Shown here: positions 17,526-26,383 of the stretch, in pieces | How positions within the stretch are numbered: position 1 is the stretch's first letter | Layout of the letters: every line of letters starts with the position of its first letter | DNA from: Archangium sp. | Lineage (GTDB): Bacteria; Myxococcota; Myxococcia; Myxococcales; Myxococcaceae | Reading direction: 5' to 3' | Assembly (NCBI GenBank): GCA_016793585.1 | Contig: JAEUJR010000849.1 | Coordinates: forward strand, 1-50,736 | Length of the DNA: 50,736 bases | Notes under the pieces: model-generated | What the model was told of the DNA's origin: nothing | Database searches by the model: none | What the model saw: the letters and a program-made list of their open reading frames with translations, nothing else | Translations under genes and position numbers: made by a program

Positions 17526-18646
17526 GAGGTGGCCTCCTGGAGTCGAACGGTGAACCGGGCCCCCCCGAGCTCTCCGCGCGTTGCTTCGATCATACCGCCA
17601 TGCCTGTCGACGATGCGCTTGACCAGCGCGAGCCCCAGCCCGATGCCCTTGGGCTTCGTCGTCACGAGGGGCTCGAAGAGACGGCCGACCACCGACGGGT
17701 CGATGCCCGGGCCGCTGTCTTCCACGGTGATGTCGACCGACGGCCCGACCTTCACCAGCGACACCTTCACGCGGCCCTGAGGCGCCGCTGCATGAATGGC
17801 GTTGTCGAGCAGGTTGAGGAACACCTGGCGAAGCTGAATCGGGTCGCCCGAAAGCTGGGGAAGCGGGCCCTTGGGGACCTCGAGCGACACGCCCTCGGGC
17901 TTGACGATGGCCTGGGTGAGATCGGCGAAGAGCTCGTCGAGGCTGACGCGCTGGCGGCCCAGCGGCCGATCGCGAATGAGATCGAGCAGCTGGGTGATGA
18001 TGTCGTTCGCGATGTTCACCTGACCTGCGATGCGATCGAGGTGTTTGACGACGCGCGGGTCGGCGTCGTTGCGTGACTTGAGCACGTAGAGGCTGGTCTC
18101 GATGACGCCGAGCGGGTTTCGCAGCTCGTGCCCGATGCTGCCGACGAGCTGCCCGAAGGTGGCGAGGCGCTCGGCGCGAACCTGACGGGCCTCGAGATCT
18201 TGCCGGTAGGTGTGGAGCATGATCGCGAGATCGAGATCGAGCACGCGCTCGAGCGCGACGCGGTGGTGAACGTGGCTGGGCATCGGCACCGCGCCCAGCA
18301 GGTGCTGCCGCACCAGGTTCATGGCCGTCACCATGTAGTGCTGCGGCAGGCCGATGCGCACGTGCATGGAGCCGATGCGCGCGCGCCGCTCGAGGTAGGC
18401 CTCGTCCCACGGGCCGCGAAAGAGCTCCGCCATCCACTGCCGGAGCGTCACCTTCAGCTGGCCGACGCGCCGCTCCCCGCGCTCGAGCGCGGCGCGGGCT
18501 TCGTCGTGCGCGAGCACCTGGGCGTAGAAGGCGTCGATGGTCTCGGGGAAGACCGGCGTGACGGTCGGCTCGAGCTCTCGCAAGAGCCGCTCGTCGGTCT
18601 CGGTGAACCCGACGTACCGCTTCAGCTCGGCGAAGAGACTCTGCAT
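17522..18646 (-). CDS. Globin-coupled sensor histidine kinase
   Basis: The product is 374 residues. The N-terminal protoglobin domain (about residues 1-155) shows the globin-coupled sensor signature ARIGSMHVRIGLPQHYM, with proximal heme His95. After a coiled linker come the phosphoacceptor segment GSIGHELRNPLGV (His173), N box NLLDNAIHAA, DSGPGIDP, KGIGLGLALVKRI and GARFTVRL. It should bind heme and sense oxygen, or another gas, in the cytoplasm and control phosphorylation of the double receiver encoded next (4-base overlap). The start at ATG 18646 matches the usual globin length; a longer reading to 18718 would run into the divergent cheW gene. The 59-base gap to cheW must hold both promoters. 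Confidence 0.9.
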   Translation of the reverse strand: MQSLFAELKRYVGFTETDERLLRELEPTVTPVFPETIDAFYAQVLAHDEARAALERGERRVGQLKVTLRQWMAELFRGPWDEAYLERRARIGSMHVRIGLPQHYMVTAMNLVRQHLLGAVPMPSHVHHRVALERVLDLDLAIMLHTYRQDLEARQVRAERLATFGQLVGSIGHELRNPLGVIETSLYVLKSRNDADPRVVKHLDRIAGQVNIANDIITQLLDLIRDRPLGRQRVSLDELFADLTQAIVKPEGVSLEVPKGPLPQLSGDPIQLRQVFLNLLDNAIHAAAPQGRVKVSLVKVGPSVDITVEDSGPGIDPSVVGRLFEPLVTTKPKGIGLGLALVKRIVDRHGGMIEATRGELGGARFTVRLQEATS

Positions 18647-18705
18647 CGGGCCCCGTGTATCGACTGCTTTCCGCCGAAGCAAACCTGTGCTGAAAGCCGT
18701 GGCCC

Positions 18706-19131
18706 ATGGCGGAGGCACCGAGGGGACATCTGGTCTTCGCGTGCGGGGGCAGCCTGTACGCGGTTCCCGCCGAGCGGGCGTCTGAGGTCGTGAACCTGCC
18801 AGTGCTGACGCGCGTGCCTGGCGCGGCGCCCCACCTGCTTGGCGTCTTCGCGCACCGCGGCGAGGTGTTGCCGGTGATCGATCTCGCGCGGCTCATCGGC
18901 AAGCCCGTCGACGAGGTCTTCAAGCGCGTGGTGCTGGTGCGCGTCGGCAAGGGGGCCATGGCCTTCACGGCGACGAAGGTGATCGGCGTGGCACCCATCG
19001 ACGGCACGCCCCCGCGGCTCGGAGAATCGGGCGCGCTCGCCTTCATGCACGGCCCTGCGCGGGTTCCAGCAGGTGAGTGCGCGGCCATCGAGCCTGAAGG
19101 GTTGCTCGAGTACCTCTCGAGGGGGCGCTGA
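18706..19131 (+). CDS. cheW: CheW-type adaptor
   Basis: The product is 141 residues and a single CheW domain. It has HLVFACGGSLYAVPAERASEVV, a middle HLLGVFAHRGEVLPVIDLARLIG and a VVLVRVGKGAMAFTATKVIGV strand. It couples receptors to the CheA kinase. It is the first gene of a seven-gene plus-strand operon: CheW, short CheW-like, MCP, MCP, CheA-CheY, CheB, CheR. The position corresponds to frzA in the frz operon of Myxococcus. Confidence 0.88.
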   Translation: MAEAPRGHLVFACGGSLYAVPAERASEVVNLPVLTRVPGAAPHLLGVFAHRGEVLPVIDLARLIGKPVDEVFKRVVLVRVGKGAMAFTATKVIGVAPIDGTPPRLGESGALAFMHGPARVPAGECAAIEPEGLLEYLSRGR

Positions 19132-19133
19132 GC

Positions 19134-19487
19134 GTGGCCTCGGTCGACGGGGTGGTGCTGTGCGTCGTCTCGGGCGCCCGCCTCGCCGTCTCGGCTGATC
19201 AGGTCGACGCGATCTCCACCGCCGAAGGCCACGTGTGGGACGCGGGCATCGCCTTCGGCGGCAGCTCCGACCCGACCGGCCGCGCCCTGCAGTGCCTGGG
19301 GCGCCTCATTCGGTTCGACACCATCGACGTGCTCGCCACCACCGGCCTCGAGGTGCTGCCCGTGCCTGCCGCGCTGGTGAACACGGCGCACGGCGCGCTG
19401 ACCGGCTTCGTCGAGCTGTCGGGAACGTTGTGGCCGCTGGTCGCCCTCGATCGCCTGCTCGGGTACCTCGAAGCGAGGTCGCGATGA
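19134..19487 (+). CDS. Short divergent CheW-like adaptor (FrzB position)
   Basis: The product is 117 residues from a GTG start two bases after the cheW stop. A CheW-like pattern is visible but degraded: VVLCVVSGARLAVSADQVDAIS at the N-terminus and ALTGFVELSGTLWPLVALDRLLGYL at the C-terminus, with the central part shortened. In Myxococcus the second frz gene, frzB, is also a divergent CheW. The likely role is receptor-specific scaffolding. The stop overlaps the start of the first MCP (ATGA). The family assignment rests on pattern and position. Confidence 0.65.
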   Translation: MASVDGVVLCVVSGARLAVSADQVDAISTAEGHVWDAGIAFGGSSDPTGRALQCLGRLIRFDTIDVLATTGLEVLPVPAALVNTAHGALTGFVELSGTLWPLVALDRLLGYLEARSR

Positions 19488-21265
19488 CGACACCTCTGCC
19501 GAAGGGCCGCAGCCGGTGGATCACCAACCCCTCGACGATCGCCGCGCCGCTCGGCGTGGTGATCGGCGTCTCGTACGTGGCCAGCGTGCTCTCGCTCCCC
19601 GAAGGCACCGGACGCTGGTACGCGGGCCTGGTCGCCGTGGTCGTCGTGGTGCTCAACGTGAGCGCCGACTTCTGGGAGCAGTCACGGCTGAAGACGATTC
19701 GCGGGCTGGGTGACGGCTCCATGGCCCCCAGCCCTGCGAGCCTGGAGCAGGCCGCGCGCGAGGCCTCGCAGGCCGCCACCACCACGTTCTTCCTGGCGCT
19801 GTTCGCGTTCGTGTTCGGGGGCGGTTTGATCGCGGCGCTCTGGTACGCGGTGGCCCACCCACCGGCGATGGTGGCCGTCCGCATCGGGCTCGTGGGCCTG
19901 CTGGTGGGCCCCATCACCGCCGTGATGGCCAACCTTCTCGTGCTGCCCCGCGCCCGGAAGGTGCTGCACGAGCTGGTGGCCGCAGGGTTGAGCCCCGAGG
20001 CGCTCGCGCGCGCGGTGCCGGTTCAGTACGCCCTTCGTCGGCGGCTGGTGCTGTACGCGGCGGTCGCGGTGTTGACGCCGATGATGATGGTGGCCGACGC
20101 CAGCCTCGCGCGCTCGAACGACATCTTCGAGCGGGTGCGTGCCCAGCCAGACGTCGCCAGCGCGCGCGCCGTGATGCAGGCGCAGGAGGCCGAGGGGTTC
20201 GGCGCGTTGTCGGGCCTGGGGCTGGTGACGGTCTTCATGGTGGTGTTGTGCGGGTGGCTCTCGGGCAGCGTGCTCGGTGACCCGCTCAACAAGCTCGGGC
20301 AGGAGACCGAGCGGCTCGCCAAGGGGCGCTACGAGCGTGGGCGCCTCGTGGTGGCCGAGAACGAGATCTGGGCCGCCGCGACCGCCATGACGGCGATGGA
20401 GGCGCACCTGCTCGACGCCGTCGGAGGCGCGAAGGAGGCCTCGCGCGGCATTCGTGAAGCGGCCGAAGAGCTGGTCGAGAACGGCACCCAGCAGGAGCAG
20501 GGCGCGGCCGAGCAGTCGGCGGCGCTCATGGCCACGACGGCGACGACCGAAGAGCTCGCCCGCAGCGCCCGGCAGATCTCGGCCAACGCGCAGCGCGTGT
20601 CGGAGATCGCCCGCGGCACCCTGGCGGCGGCGCAGGGAGGAAAGGCCAGCGCCGAGTCGTTCACCTCGGCCATGGGCGAGGTGCGTGGCGGCAACCAGGC
20701 CATCGCCGACTCGGTGGTGAAGTTGAACAAGCGCGTGCAGCAGGTCGGCCGCATCATCGAGTTCATCGACGGCATCGCCGACAAGTCCGATCTGCTGGCG
20801 CTCAACGCCGAACTCGAGGGCCACAAGGCCGGCGACGTGGGGCAGGGCTTCGGGCTGGTGGCCGCCGAGATGCGGCGCCTCGCCGAGAACGTGATGACGT
20901 CGACGCGGGAGATCGCCCGGCTCATCGAGGACATTCGTGACGCGACCAACGCGGCGGTGATGGCGACCGAGGCGGGCGTGAAGGCCACCGACTCGGGCGC
21001 CGCGCTCGCGGCCAGGGTGAGCAACTCGCTCGGCGACATCGTCGAGTTCGCGAACCTGTCGGCCGACGCGATGCAGAGCATCAGCCTCGCCACCGTTCAG
21101 CAGCAGGCCGGCAGCGACCAGCTCGTCGCCGCCATGGAGGACATCAACCGCTCGACGCGGAAGAACGTCGAGAGCGCGAAGGAGATGGCCAGCACGCAGA
21201 CCGCGCTGGTGACGCTGTCGAAGGAGCTCGAGCAGGTCGTCGACACCTTCGGGGGCCGCTCGTGA
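19484..21265 (+). CDS. Methyl-accepting chemotaxis protein with a six-span membrane sensor, copy 1
   Basis: The product is 593 residues. The first 255 or so residues hold about six hydrophobic spans (near 16-34, 41-58, 88-108, 118-138, 168-185, 230-255) with only short loops instead of a large periplasmic ligand domain. A HAMP-like segment (GDPLNKLGQETERLAKG) precedes a long helical signalling region rich in Ala, Gln and Ser. The signalling tip is variant: ALNAELEGHKAGDVGQGF where most MCPs have ALNAAVEAARAGE.G.GF, then LVAAEMRRLAENV. The start ATG at 19484 overlaps the upstream stop. Together with the next gene it takes the place of frzCD, whose product is soluble in Myxococcus. Any ligand is probably membrane-borne or internal; that is inference. 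Confidence 0.88.
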   Translation: MTTPLPKGRSRWITNPSTIAAPLGVVIGVSYVASVLSLPEGTGRWYAGLVAVVVVVLNVSADFWEQSRLKTIRGLGDGSMAPSPASLEQAAREASQAATTTFFLALFAFVFGGGLIAALWYAVAHPPAMVAVRIGLVGLLVGPITAVMANLLVLPRARKVLHELVAAGLSPEALARAVPVQYALRRRLVLYAAVAVLTPMMMVADASLARSNDIFERVRAQPDVASARAVMQAQEAEGFGALSGLGLVTVFMVVLCGWLSGSVLGDPLNKLGQETERLAKGRYERGRLVVAENEIWAAATAMTAMEAHLLDAVGGAKEASRGIREAAEELVENGTQQEQGAAEQSAALMATTATTEELARSARQISANAQRVSEIARGTLAAAQGGKASAESFTSAMGEVRGGNQAIADSVVKLNKRVQQVGRIIEFIDGIADKSDLLALNAELEGHKAGDVGQGFGLVAAEMRRLAENVMTSTREIARLIEDIRDATNAAVMATEAGVKATDSGAALAARVSNSLGDIVEFANLSADAMQSISLATVQQQAGSDQLVAAMEDINRSTRKNVESAKEMASTQTALVTLSKELEQVVDTFGGRS

Positions 21266-23055
21266 CGGCGCAGGCGCACCTGACCGCCTGGCTGCCCGGC
21301 CGGGGGCGCTGGTTGATGTTGCCCTCGACGGTGGGCAACTCGCTCGTCGCGCTGCTCGCCGCCCAGTACGCCGCGGCCACCTTCCGCTTCCCCGAGGGCG
21401 TCATCGGCACCTTCTGGATTCTGGTGGTGACGGTCGCGTCGGTGGGCGTCGGCCTCTCCGAGCTGTTGGCCTCTCAGCGGCTCGCGACCCTGCGTGGCCT
21501 CGCCGCGGGCCGCCTGCCGATCACCGAGCCGAACCGCCTCAAGGCCATCGACGAGGCCCGCCGCTTCCCCGATCAGATCTCGCGGCTCGGCGTGCTGATG
21601 TGGGTGATCGCGGTCTCGGTGGTCGCGGTGCTGCTCTGGTCGATCGAGCTGGTGCCGTGGTCGCTGCTGGTGCGCATCGAGATGATGGGCCTCTTGTTCG
21701 GCCCGATGGCGGCGGTGGTCGTCGGCCTGCTGGTCGGCCGTCGCTCGCACGCGGTCGTGGAGCGGCTCGCCGAAGGCCTCTCTCCTGACGCCATCGTCAG
21801 CGCGCTCGAGACGCCGACGGTCTCGGTGCGCAGCCGCCTGGTCGCCTTCACGGTCGTGATGGTCGCGCTGCCTTCGCTCGTCGCCATCGACGTGACGCGC
21901 GCGCTGGGCGCCGACGTCATCGAGGGGTGGGTGTCGAGCACGTCGGCAGACCGAGACGCCATCGCGGCGGCCGCGCAGGCGATGGTGCTGCTGAAGACGG
22001 CGGTGCTCATCGTGCTGACCGCGGTGATGGCGACGGTGGCGGCGGCGGTGGGTGGCGGGCTGCTGGCCGATCCGCTCCAGCGCGTGGCCGAAGAGGCGAG
22101 CGGGCTGGCGAAGGGCCGGCTCGACGCGGCGGCGCTGATCGCTGGTGACGGCGAGGTGTGGCTCATCAGCAACGTGTTCTCGCGCCTCAAGGAGCGGCTC
22201 GTCGGCCTGGTGATGAAGCTCTCGTCGGCCACCGGTGGCATCGCGAAGGCGGCGGGCACCCTGCAGCAGGCCTCGCAGAACTCCGAAGCTGGCGCCGCCG
22301 AGCAGGCCGCTGCCCTCAACCAGACCTCGGCGACGACCGAAGAACTCGCCCAGAGCGCCCGGCAGATCGCGTCGAGCGCGGCCAGCGTTCAGGAACTCGC
22401 GCAGAAGACCCTCGAGGCGGCCGAGTCGGGCCTCGCGAGCGCCGACTCGTTCCGCGCCGCCATCGAGCGCATGCGCCAGGACAACCGCTCCATCGCGGCG
22501 GCCGTCGATCGCCTGACGGGCCGCGTGCAGCAGATCGGCCGCATCGTCGACGTGATCAACACCGTGGCCGATCGCAGCGATCTGCTCGCCCTGTCGGCCG
22601 AGCTCGAGGGCACGCGCGCGGGCGAGGTGGGCAGAGGGTTCTCGCTCGTTGCGGCCGAGATGCGGCGCCTCGCCGAGAACGTGCTCGAGTCGACCGCCGA
22701 GGTCGAAGAGCTGATCAGCGAGATTCGGGCCGCGACCCGGCAGACGTCGGAGGCGACCGAACGCGCGCGCACCCTGACCGAAGGCAGCACCTCGCTGGCC
22801 GACGAGGTCGTTCGTTCGCTCACCAGCGTCGCCCACTCGGCGCGGCAGACGTCAGACGCGGTGCGCACCATCAGCCTCGCGACGCAGCAGCAGCAGACGG
22901 GCACCGATCAGCTCGCCGAGGCCATGGCCGACATTCTGGGCATCACCCAGCAGAGCCTCGCCAGCACGCGCCAGCTCACCGCCGCGAACGAGCGGCTGCA
23001 GGCGCTCTCGACGGTGCTGGCCGAGGTGGTGAATCGCTTCGAGCAACGCGCATGA
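21262..23055 (+). CDS. Methyl-accepting chemotaxis protein with a six-span membrane sensor, copy 2
   Basis: The product is 597 residues with the same design as the preceding MCP: about six spans in the first 270 residues, a HAMP-like ADPLQRVAEEASGLAKG, then a helical signalling region with tip ALSAELEGTRAGEVGRGF and LVAAEMRRLAENVLEST. The GTG start overlaps the TGA of copy 1 (GTGA). The two proteins share layout and many short segments (FRFPEG against SLPEG near the start, EGLSPDA against AGLSPEA before span 5), so they are an ancient tandem duplication that has diverged. They probably form mixed or parallel receptor arrays feeding one CheA. Confidence 0.88.
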   Translation: MTAQAHLTAWLPGRGRWLMLPSTVGNSLVALLAAQYAAATFRFPEGVIGTFWILVVTVASVGVGLSELLASQRLATLRGLAAGRLPITEPNRLKAIDEARRFPDQISRLGVLMWVIAVSVVAVLLWSIELVPWSLLVRIEMMGLLFGPMAAVVVGLLVGRRSHAVVERLAEGLSPDAIVSALETPTVSVRSRLVAFTVVMVALPSLVAIDVTRALGADVIEGWVSSTSADRDAIAAAAQAMVLLKTAVLIVLTAVMATVAAAVGGGLLADPLQRVAEEASGLAKGRLDAAALIAGDGEVWLISNVFSRLKERLVGLVMKLSSATGGIAKAAGTLQQASQNSEAGAAEQAAALNQTSATTEELAQSARQIASSAASVQELAQKTLEAAESGLASADSFRAAIERMRQDNRSIAAAVDRLTGRVQQIGRIVDVINTVADRSDLLALSAELEGTRAGEVGRGFSLVAAEMRRLAENVLESTAEVEELISEIRAATRQTSEATERARTLTEGSTSLADEVVRSLTSVAHSARQTSDAVRTISLATQQQQTGTDQLAEAMADILGITQQSLASTRQLTAANERLQALSTVLAEVVNRFEQRA

Positions 23056-25235
23056 GCCTCAACCGCGAAAAGCTGCTCGCGCAGTTTCGTGAGCTCGTCG
23101 TGGAGCGGCTCGCCAAGGTGAACCGCGCGCTCATGTCGCTCGAGGCCGGCGCCGACGTCGAGGCGGGCAAGGCGTCACTGCGTGAGCTGCACGGCCTCAA
23201 GGGCGAAGCGCGCATGATGGGCTTCGCCGAGGTGAACACGCTGGTGCACCAGATGGAGGAGCTGGTGCGCACGGTCGAGCCGCTCGGCTACGAGGTCGGG
23301 CCCGGCAGTGTCGACGCGCTGCTCGTGGCCTCCGACGCGGTGGGCGTCCTGGCCGGCGCGGTGCCCGGGGCTCCAGTCGAGCTGCCGCGGCTGCTCGAGT
23401 GGTTGGGGCAGGCGATCGCGACCGAGAAGGCGCGCGTCGCGCAGGTGGTGCCCGCGGCTGCGTCACCGGTACCGCAACCGCCGCCGTCGGCGCCCGAGGC
23501 TCGTCCCGTCGCGGCGCCCGCCGCCAGGCCGCCTTCGCCGCAGCAGAGCTCGGACGCAGCGACGATTCGCATCAGCCAGCAGAGCCTCGAGGTGCTCACC
23601 AGCGCGGTGACGACGCTGCAGCAGGTCGGGCGGCGCCGGGAGCTGAACGCTTCGCGGCAGCGGGTGCTGGCGAAAGAGCTCGCGGTGCTCCAACGCCTCG
23701 CCGAAGACCTCGGCCCCGAAGCGCAGGCCCTCGCCGCGCGGCTCGGCAAGGTGAAGGAGCTCTCTGGCGACATCAACCGCCTGCAGACGCTCATTCAGAC
23801 CGACGAGGTGCGCGAGCTGACGGTGTTGACCGAAGAGATTCAGGCGCTGCGCATGCTGCCGCTCGGCATTCTCTTCGACCCGTACCCGCGCATGGTGCGT
23901 GAGCTCGCGCGAGATCTGGGGAAAGAGGTCGAGCTGCGCGTCGACGGCGAAGACGAACGCATCGATCGCACGGTGCTCGACGTGCTCAAAGATCCGCTGC
24001 TCCACCTCGTGCGCAACGCGATCGATCACGGCCTCGAGCCCCGCGAAGAGCGCGTCGACTCGGGCAAGACCGCGAAGGGGACGCTCTGGCTGTCGGCGCG
24101 GCGTGAAGGTGAACGGCTCGCGCTGCGGGTGCAGGACGATGGGCGTGGGTTGTCGGCGTCGACGCTGCGCCAGGTGGCGGTGCGCAAGGGCCTCATCGAT
24201 CAGGCCACGGCCGATGGGCTGACCGAGCTCGCTGCGATCGATCTCGTCTTCCTGCCGGGGTTCACCTCGAAGGACGAGGTCACCGACGTCTCTGGCCGTG
24301 GCGTCGGGCTCGACGTCGTCAAGACGCGCCTGCAGCAGATCGGCGGCGAGGTGACGGTGTCGTCGGCGCCAGGAGAAGGCACCACGTTCGAGCTGAAGGT
24401 GCCGTTGTCGCTGACGGTGGCCCCGGTGCTCTTCGTGCAGACGGGCGACGAGCGGTTCTGTGTGCCGGCGGCGAACGTGCTGCGCGCCCTGCAGGTCGAG
24501 GCGGCCCAGGTTCGCGAAGTGGCGGGGCGCCCGGCGGTGGTCGTCGACGACGTGGTGCTGCCGTACCAGTCGATCGCCTCGATTCTCGCGGGGGCTCCCG
24601 AGCGGCCGGTGTCTGACGGAGAGGTCGTGCTGGTGGTGCGCGGGCGCGGGCAGACGGCGGCCATCGGCATCGATCGCGTGCTCGATGAGCGCGTGCAGGC
24701 GATTCTTCCACTGCGAGGGCTGCTGTCGCGCTTCGGGCATCTCTCTGGCGCGACGCAGCTGCCCGACGGCACGCTGGCGATGGTGCTCTCGGCGCCACAC
24801 CTCGTGGCTACCGCGCACGGGCGCGAGCTCAAGCTGGCTGCCCGGGTCAGCGCGAGGGTCGATGCGCGAAGACGCCGGGTCCTGGTGGTCGACGACTCTC
24901 CGCTCACCCGCGAGCTGTTGGTCTCGCTGCTCGAGTCGGTGGGCTACGAGATCGTTCAGGCCGCCGATGGGGCCGAGGCACTCGAGCGGCTCTCGCGCGA
25001 GGTGGTCGATGCCGTCGTGACCGACCTCGAGATGCCGGCCGTCGATGGGCTCGAGCTGACGAGGCGCCTGAAGGTGCACCCGACGCTGAAGAGCCTGCCA
25101 GTGGTGATCGTCACGACACGCGGCAGCGAACAGGATCGCAGGCGGGGCATGGAGGCGGGGGCCGACGGGTACGTGACGAAGGGCGACCTCGTGCGACAGG
25201 ATCTGGTCGACGTCGTCGCGCGGCTGCTCGCCTGA
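23052..25235 (+). CDS. CheA-CheY fusion chemotaxis kinase (FrzE-like)
   Basis: The product is 727 residues. In order it has an Hpt domain with LHGLKGEARMMGF (His47); a Pro/Ala-rich linker (about 130-170); a dimerisation helix pair; an ATP-binding domain with HLVRNAIDHGLE, DDGRGL, GFTSKDEVTDVSGRGVGLDVV and GTTFELKVPLS; a CheW-like regulatory domain (LFVQTGDERFCVPAANVLRAL); and a C-terminal receiver with VVDDSP, phosphoacceptor Asp658 in VTDLEMP and VTKGD. The CheA-CheY fusion matches FrzE of Myxococcus. The start overlaps the MCP stop (ATGA). A P2-type CheY-binding domain is not obvious, as expected if the fused receiver is the main target. Confidence 0.95.
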   Translation: MSLNREKLLAQFRELVVERLAKVNRALMSLEAGADVEAGKASLRELHGLKGEARMMGFAEVNTLVHQMEELVRTVEPLGYEVGPGSVDALLVASDAVGVLAGAVPGAPVELPRLLEWLGQAIATEKARVAQVVPAAASPVPQPPPSAPEARPVAAPAARPPSPQQSSDAATIRISQQSLEVLTSAVTTLQQVGRRRELNASRQRVLAKELAVLQRLAEDLGPEAQALAARLGKVKELSGDINRLQTLIQTDEVRELTVLTEEIQALRMLPLGILFDPYPRMVRELARDLGKEVELRVDGEDERIDRTVLDVLKDPLLHLVRNAIDHGLEPREERVDSGKTAKGTLWLSARREGERLALRVQDDGRGLSASTLRQVAVRKGLIDQATADGLTELAAIDLVFLPGFTSKDEVTDVSGRGVGLDVVKTRLQQIGGEVTVSSAPGEGTTFELKVPLSLTVAPVLFVQTGDERFCVPAANVLRALQVEAAQVREVAGRPAVVVDDVVLPYQSIASILAGAPERPVSDGEVVLVVRGRGQTAAIGIDRVLDERVQAILPLRGLLSRFGHLSGATQLPDGTLAMVLSAPHLVATAHGRELKLAARVSARVDARRRRVLVVDDSPLTRELLVSLLESVGYEIVQAADGAEALERLSREVVDAVVTDLEMPAVDGLELTRRLKVHPTLKSLPVVIVTTRGSEQDRRRGMEAGADGYVTKGDLVRQDLVDVVARLLA

Positions 25236-25288
25236 ACGTCGGGCGAACGAGTGGCAGGAGTTCGGGGACCGCAGTAGGCAGAGAGTGA

Positions 25289-26383
25289 GTGACGACGATG
25301 AGCCGCAAGTGCCAGGTGCTGGTGGTCGACGACTCGCCGCTGTGTCGGCAGCTGATCGTCGATGCCATCACGCGAGATCCCGACGTCGAGGTCGTCGGGC
25401 AGGCCGAGAACGGTGAAGAGGCCATCGCGAAGACGATCGAGCTGAAGCCGAACGTCATCACCATGGACGTCGACATGCCGGTGCTCGACGGGTTGTCGGC
25501 GTGTGAGCGCATCATGTCGGAGACGCCGACGCCGATTCTGGTGCTCACCGCCGACCCGCGAAACCAGGCTCCCGAACTGACCCACCGTGCGCTCGCGGCG
25601 GGCGCGCTCGCGCTGCAGGTGAAGCCCGCGATGGATGCGGGGCCCGAGGCCTGGAACCTGGCGCGCGAAGTGAAGTTGCTCTCGACGGTGAAGGTGATTC
25701 GGCATCTGCGTGGCGTGAAGAAGGCGACCACCGGCATCACCGCGGCCTTCACCGTGCCCGGTTCGACGCCTGACCCCGGGGTGGCGCCAGGCGCTGCATC
25801 TGCGGTGGGCCTCGTCGTCATCGCGTCGTCGACGGGTGGCCCGCAGGTCGTGCACAAGCTCGTCAGCGATCTGCCCGCCGACTTTCCGGCGCCGGTGTTG
25901 ATCGTGCAGCACATCAACGCGGCGTTCGCCGACTCGCTCGTCGGCTGGCTCGGCACGTCGGCGAAGCTGAAGGTGCGCGGCGCGAAAGACGGCGATCTGC
26001 TGACGCCGGGCACCGTGTTGATCGCTCCGTCAGGCTCGCACCTCACGGTGCCCTCGCGCGGCCGGGTGGCGGTGATGCCTGGTGAGCCCCGTGACGGGCA
26101 CCTGCCCTCGGCGACGCTGCTGCTCGAGTCGGCGGCGAAGGCCTACGGCAAGCGCGTCGTCGGCGTGATCCTCACCGGCATGGGGAACGACGGCGTCGAC
26201 GGCATGGCGGCGATTCGGGCGGCTGGTGGCAAGACAATCGCGCAGAGCCAGGAGTCGTGCGTGGTGTTCGGCATGCCCGGCGCGGCGATCGCGAAGGGTG
26301 TGGTCGATCACGTGATTCACGGTGACGACGTGGGCAAGGCGCTGGTGCGGCTCGCGCGCGGGCAGGACCCGTCGAGGCCCTGA
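25289..26383 (+). CDS. cheB: CheB protein-glutamate methylesterase/glutamine deamidase
   Basis: The product is 364 residues. It has an N-terminal receiver ([10 protein letters not shown], phosphoacceptor Asp in [11 protein letters not shown], Lys in VKPA), a linker and a methylesterase domain with catalytic Ser in ASSTGGPQ (about residue 181), His in VQHIN and Asp in [10 protein letters not shown]. It removes methyl groups from the MCPs and resets sensitivity. The start is given as GTG 25289; ATG 25298, three codons on, is equally plausible. A 53-base gap follows cheA, the only sizeable gap in the operon. Confidence 0.95.
   Translation: MTTMSRKCQVLVVDDSPLCRQLIVDAITRDPDVEVVGQAENGEEAIAKTIELKPNVITMDVDMPVLDGLSACERIMSETPTPILVLTADPRNQAPELTHRALAAGALALQVKPAMDAGPEAWNLAREVKLLSTVKVIRHLRGVKKATTGITAAFTVPGSTPDPGVAPGAASAVGLVVIASSTGGPQVVHKLVSDLPADFPAPVLIVQHINAAFADSLVGWLGTSAKLKVRGAKDGDLLTPGTVLIAPSGSHLTVPSRGRVAVMPGEPRDGHLPSATLLLESAAKAYGKRVVGVILTGMGNDGVDGMAAIRAAGGKTIAQSQESCVVFGMPGAAIAKGVVDHVIHGDDVGKALVRLARGQDPSRP

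Noticed and set aside
16818..19493. 891-codon minus-strand frame read as one long gene
   Set aside because: Only the last 235 residues (from ATG 17525 with AGGAGG) are a real protein; the rest is a shadow of the globin kinase and of the cheW genes.
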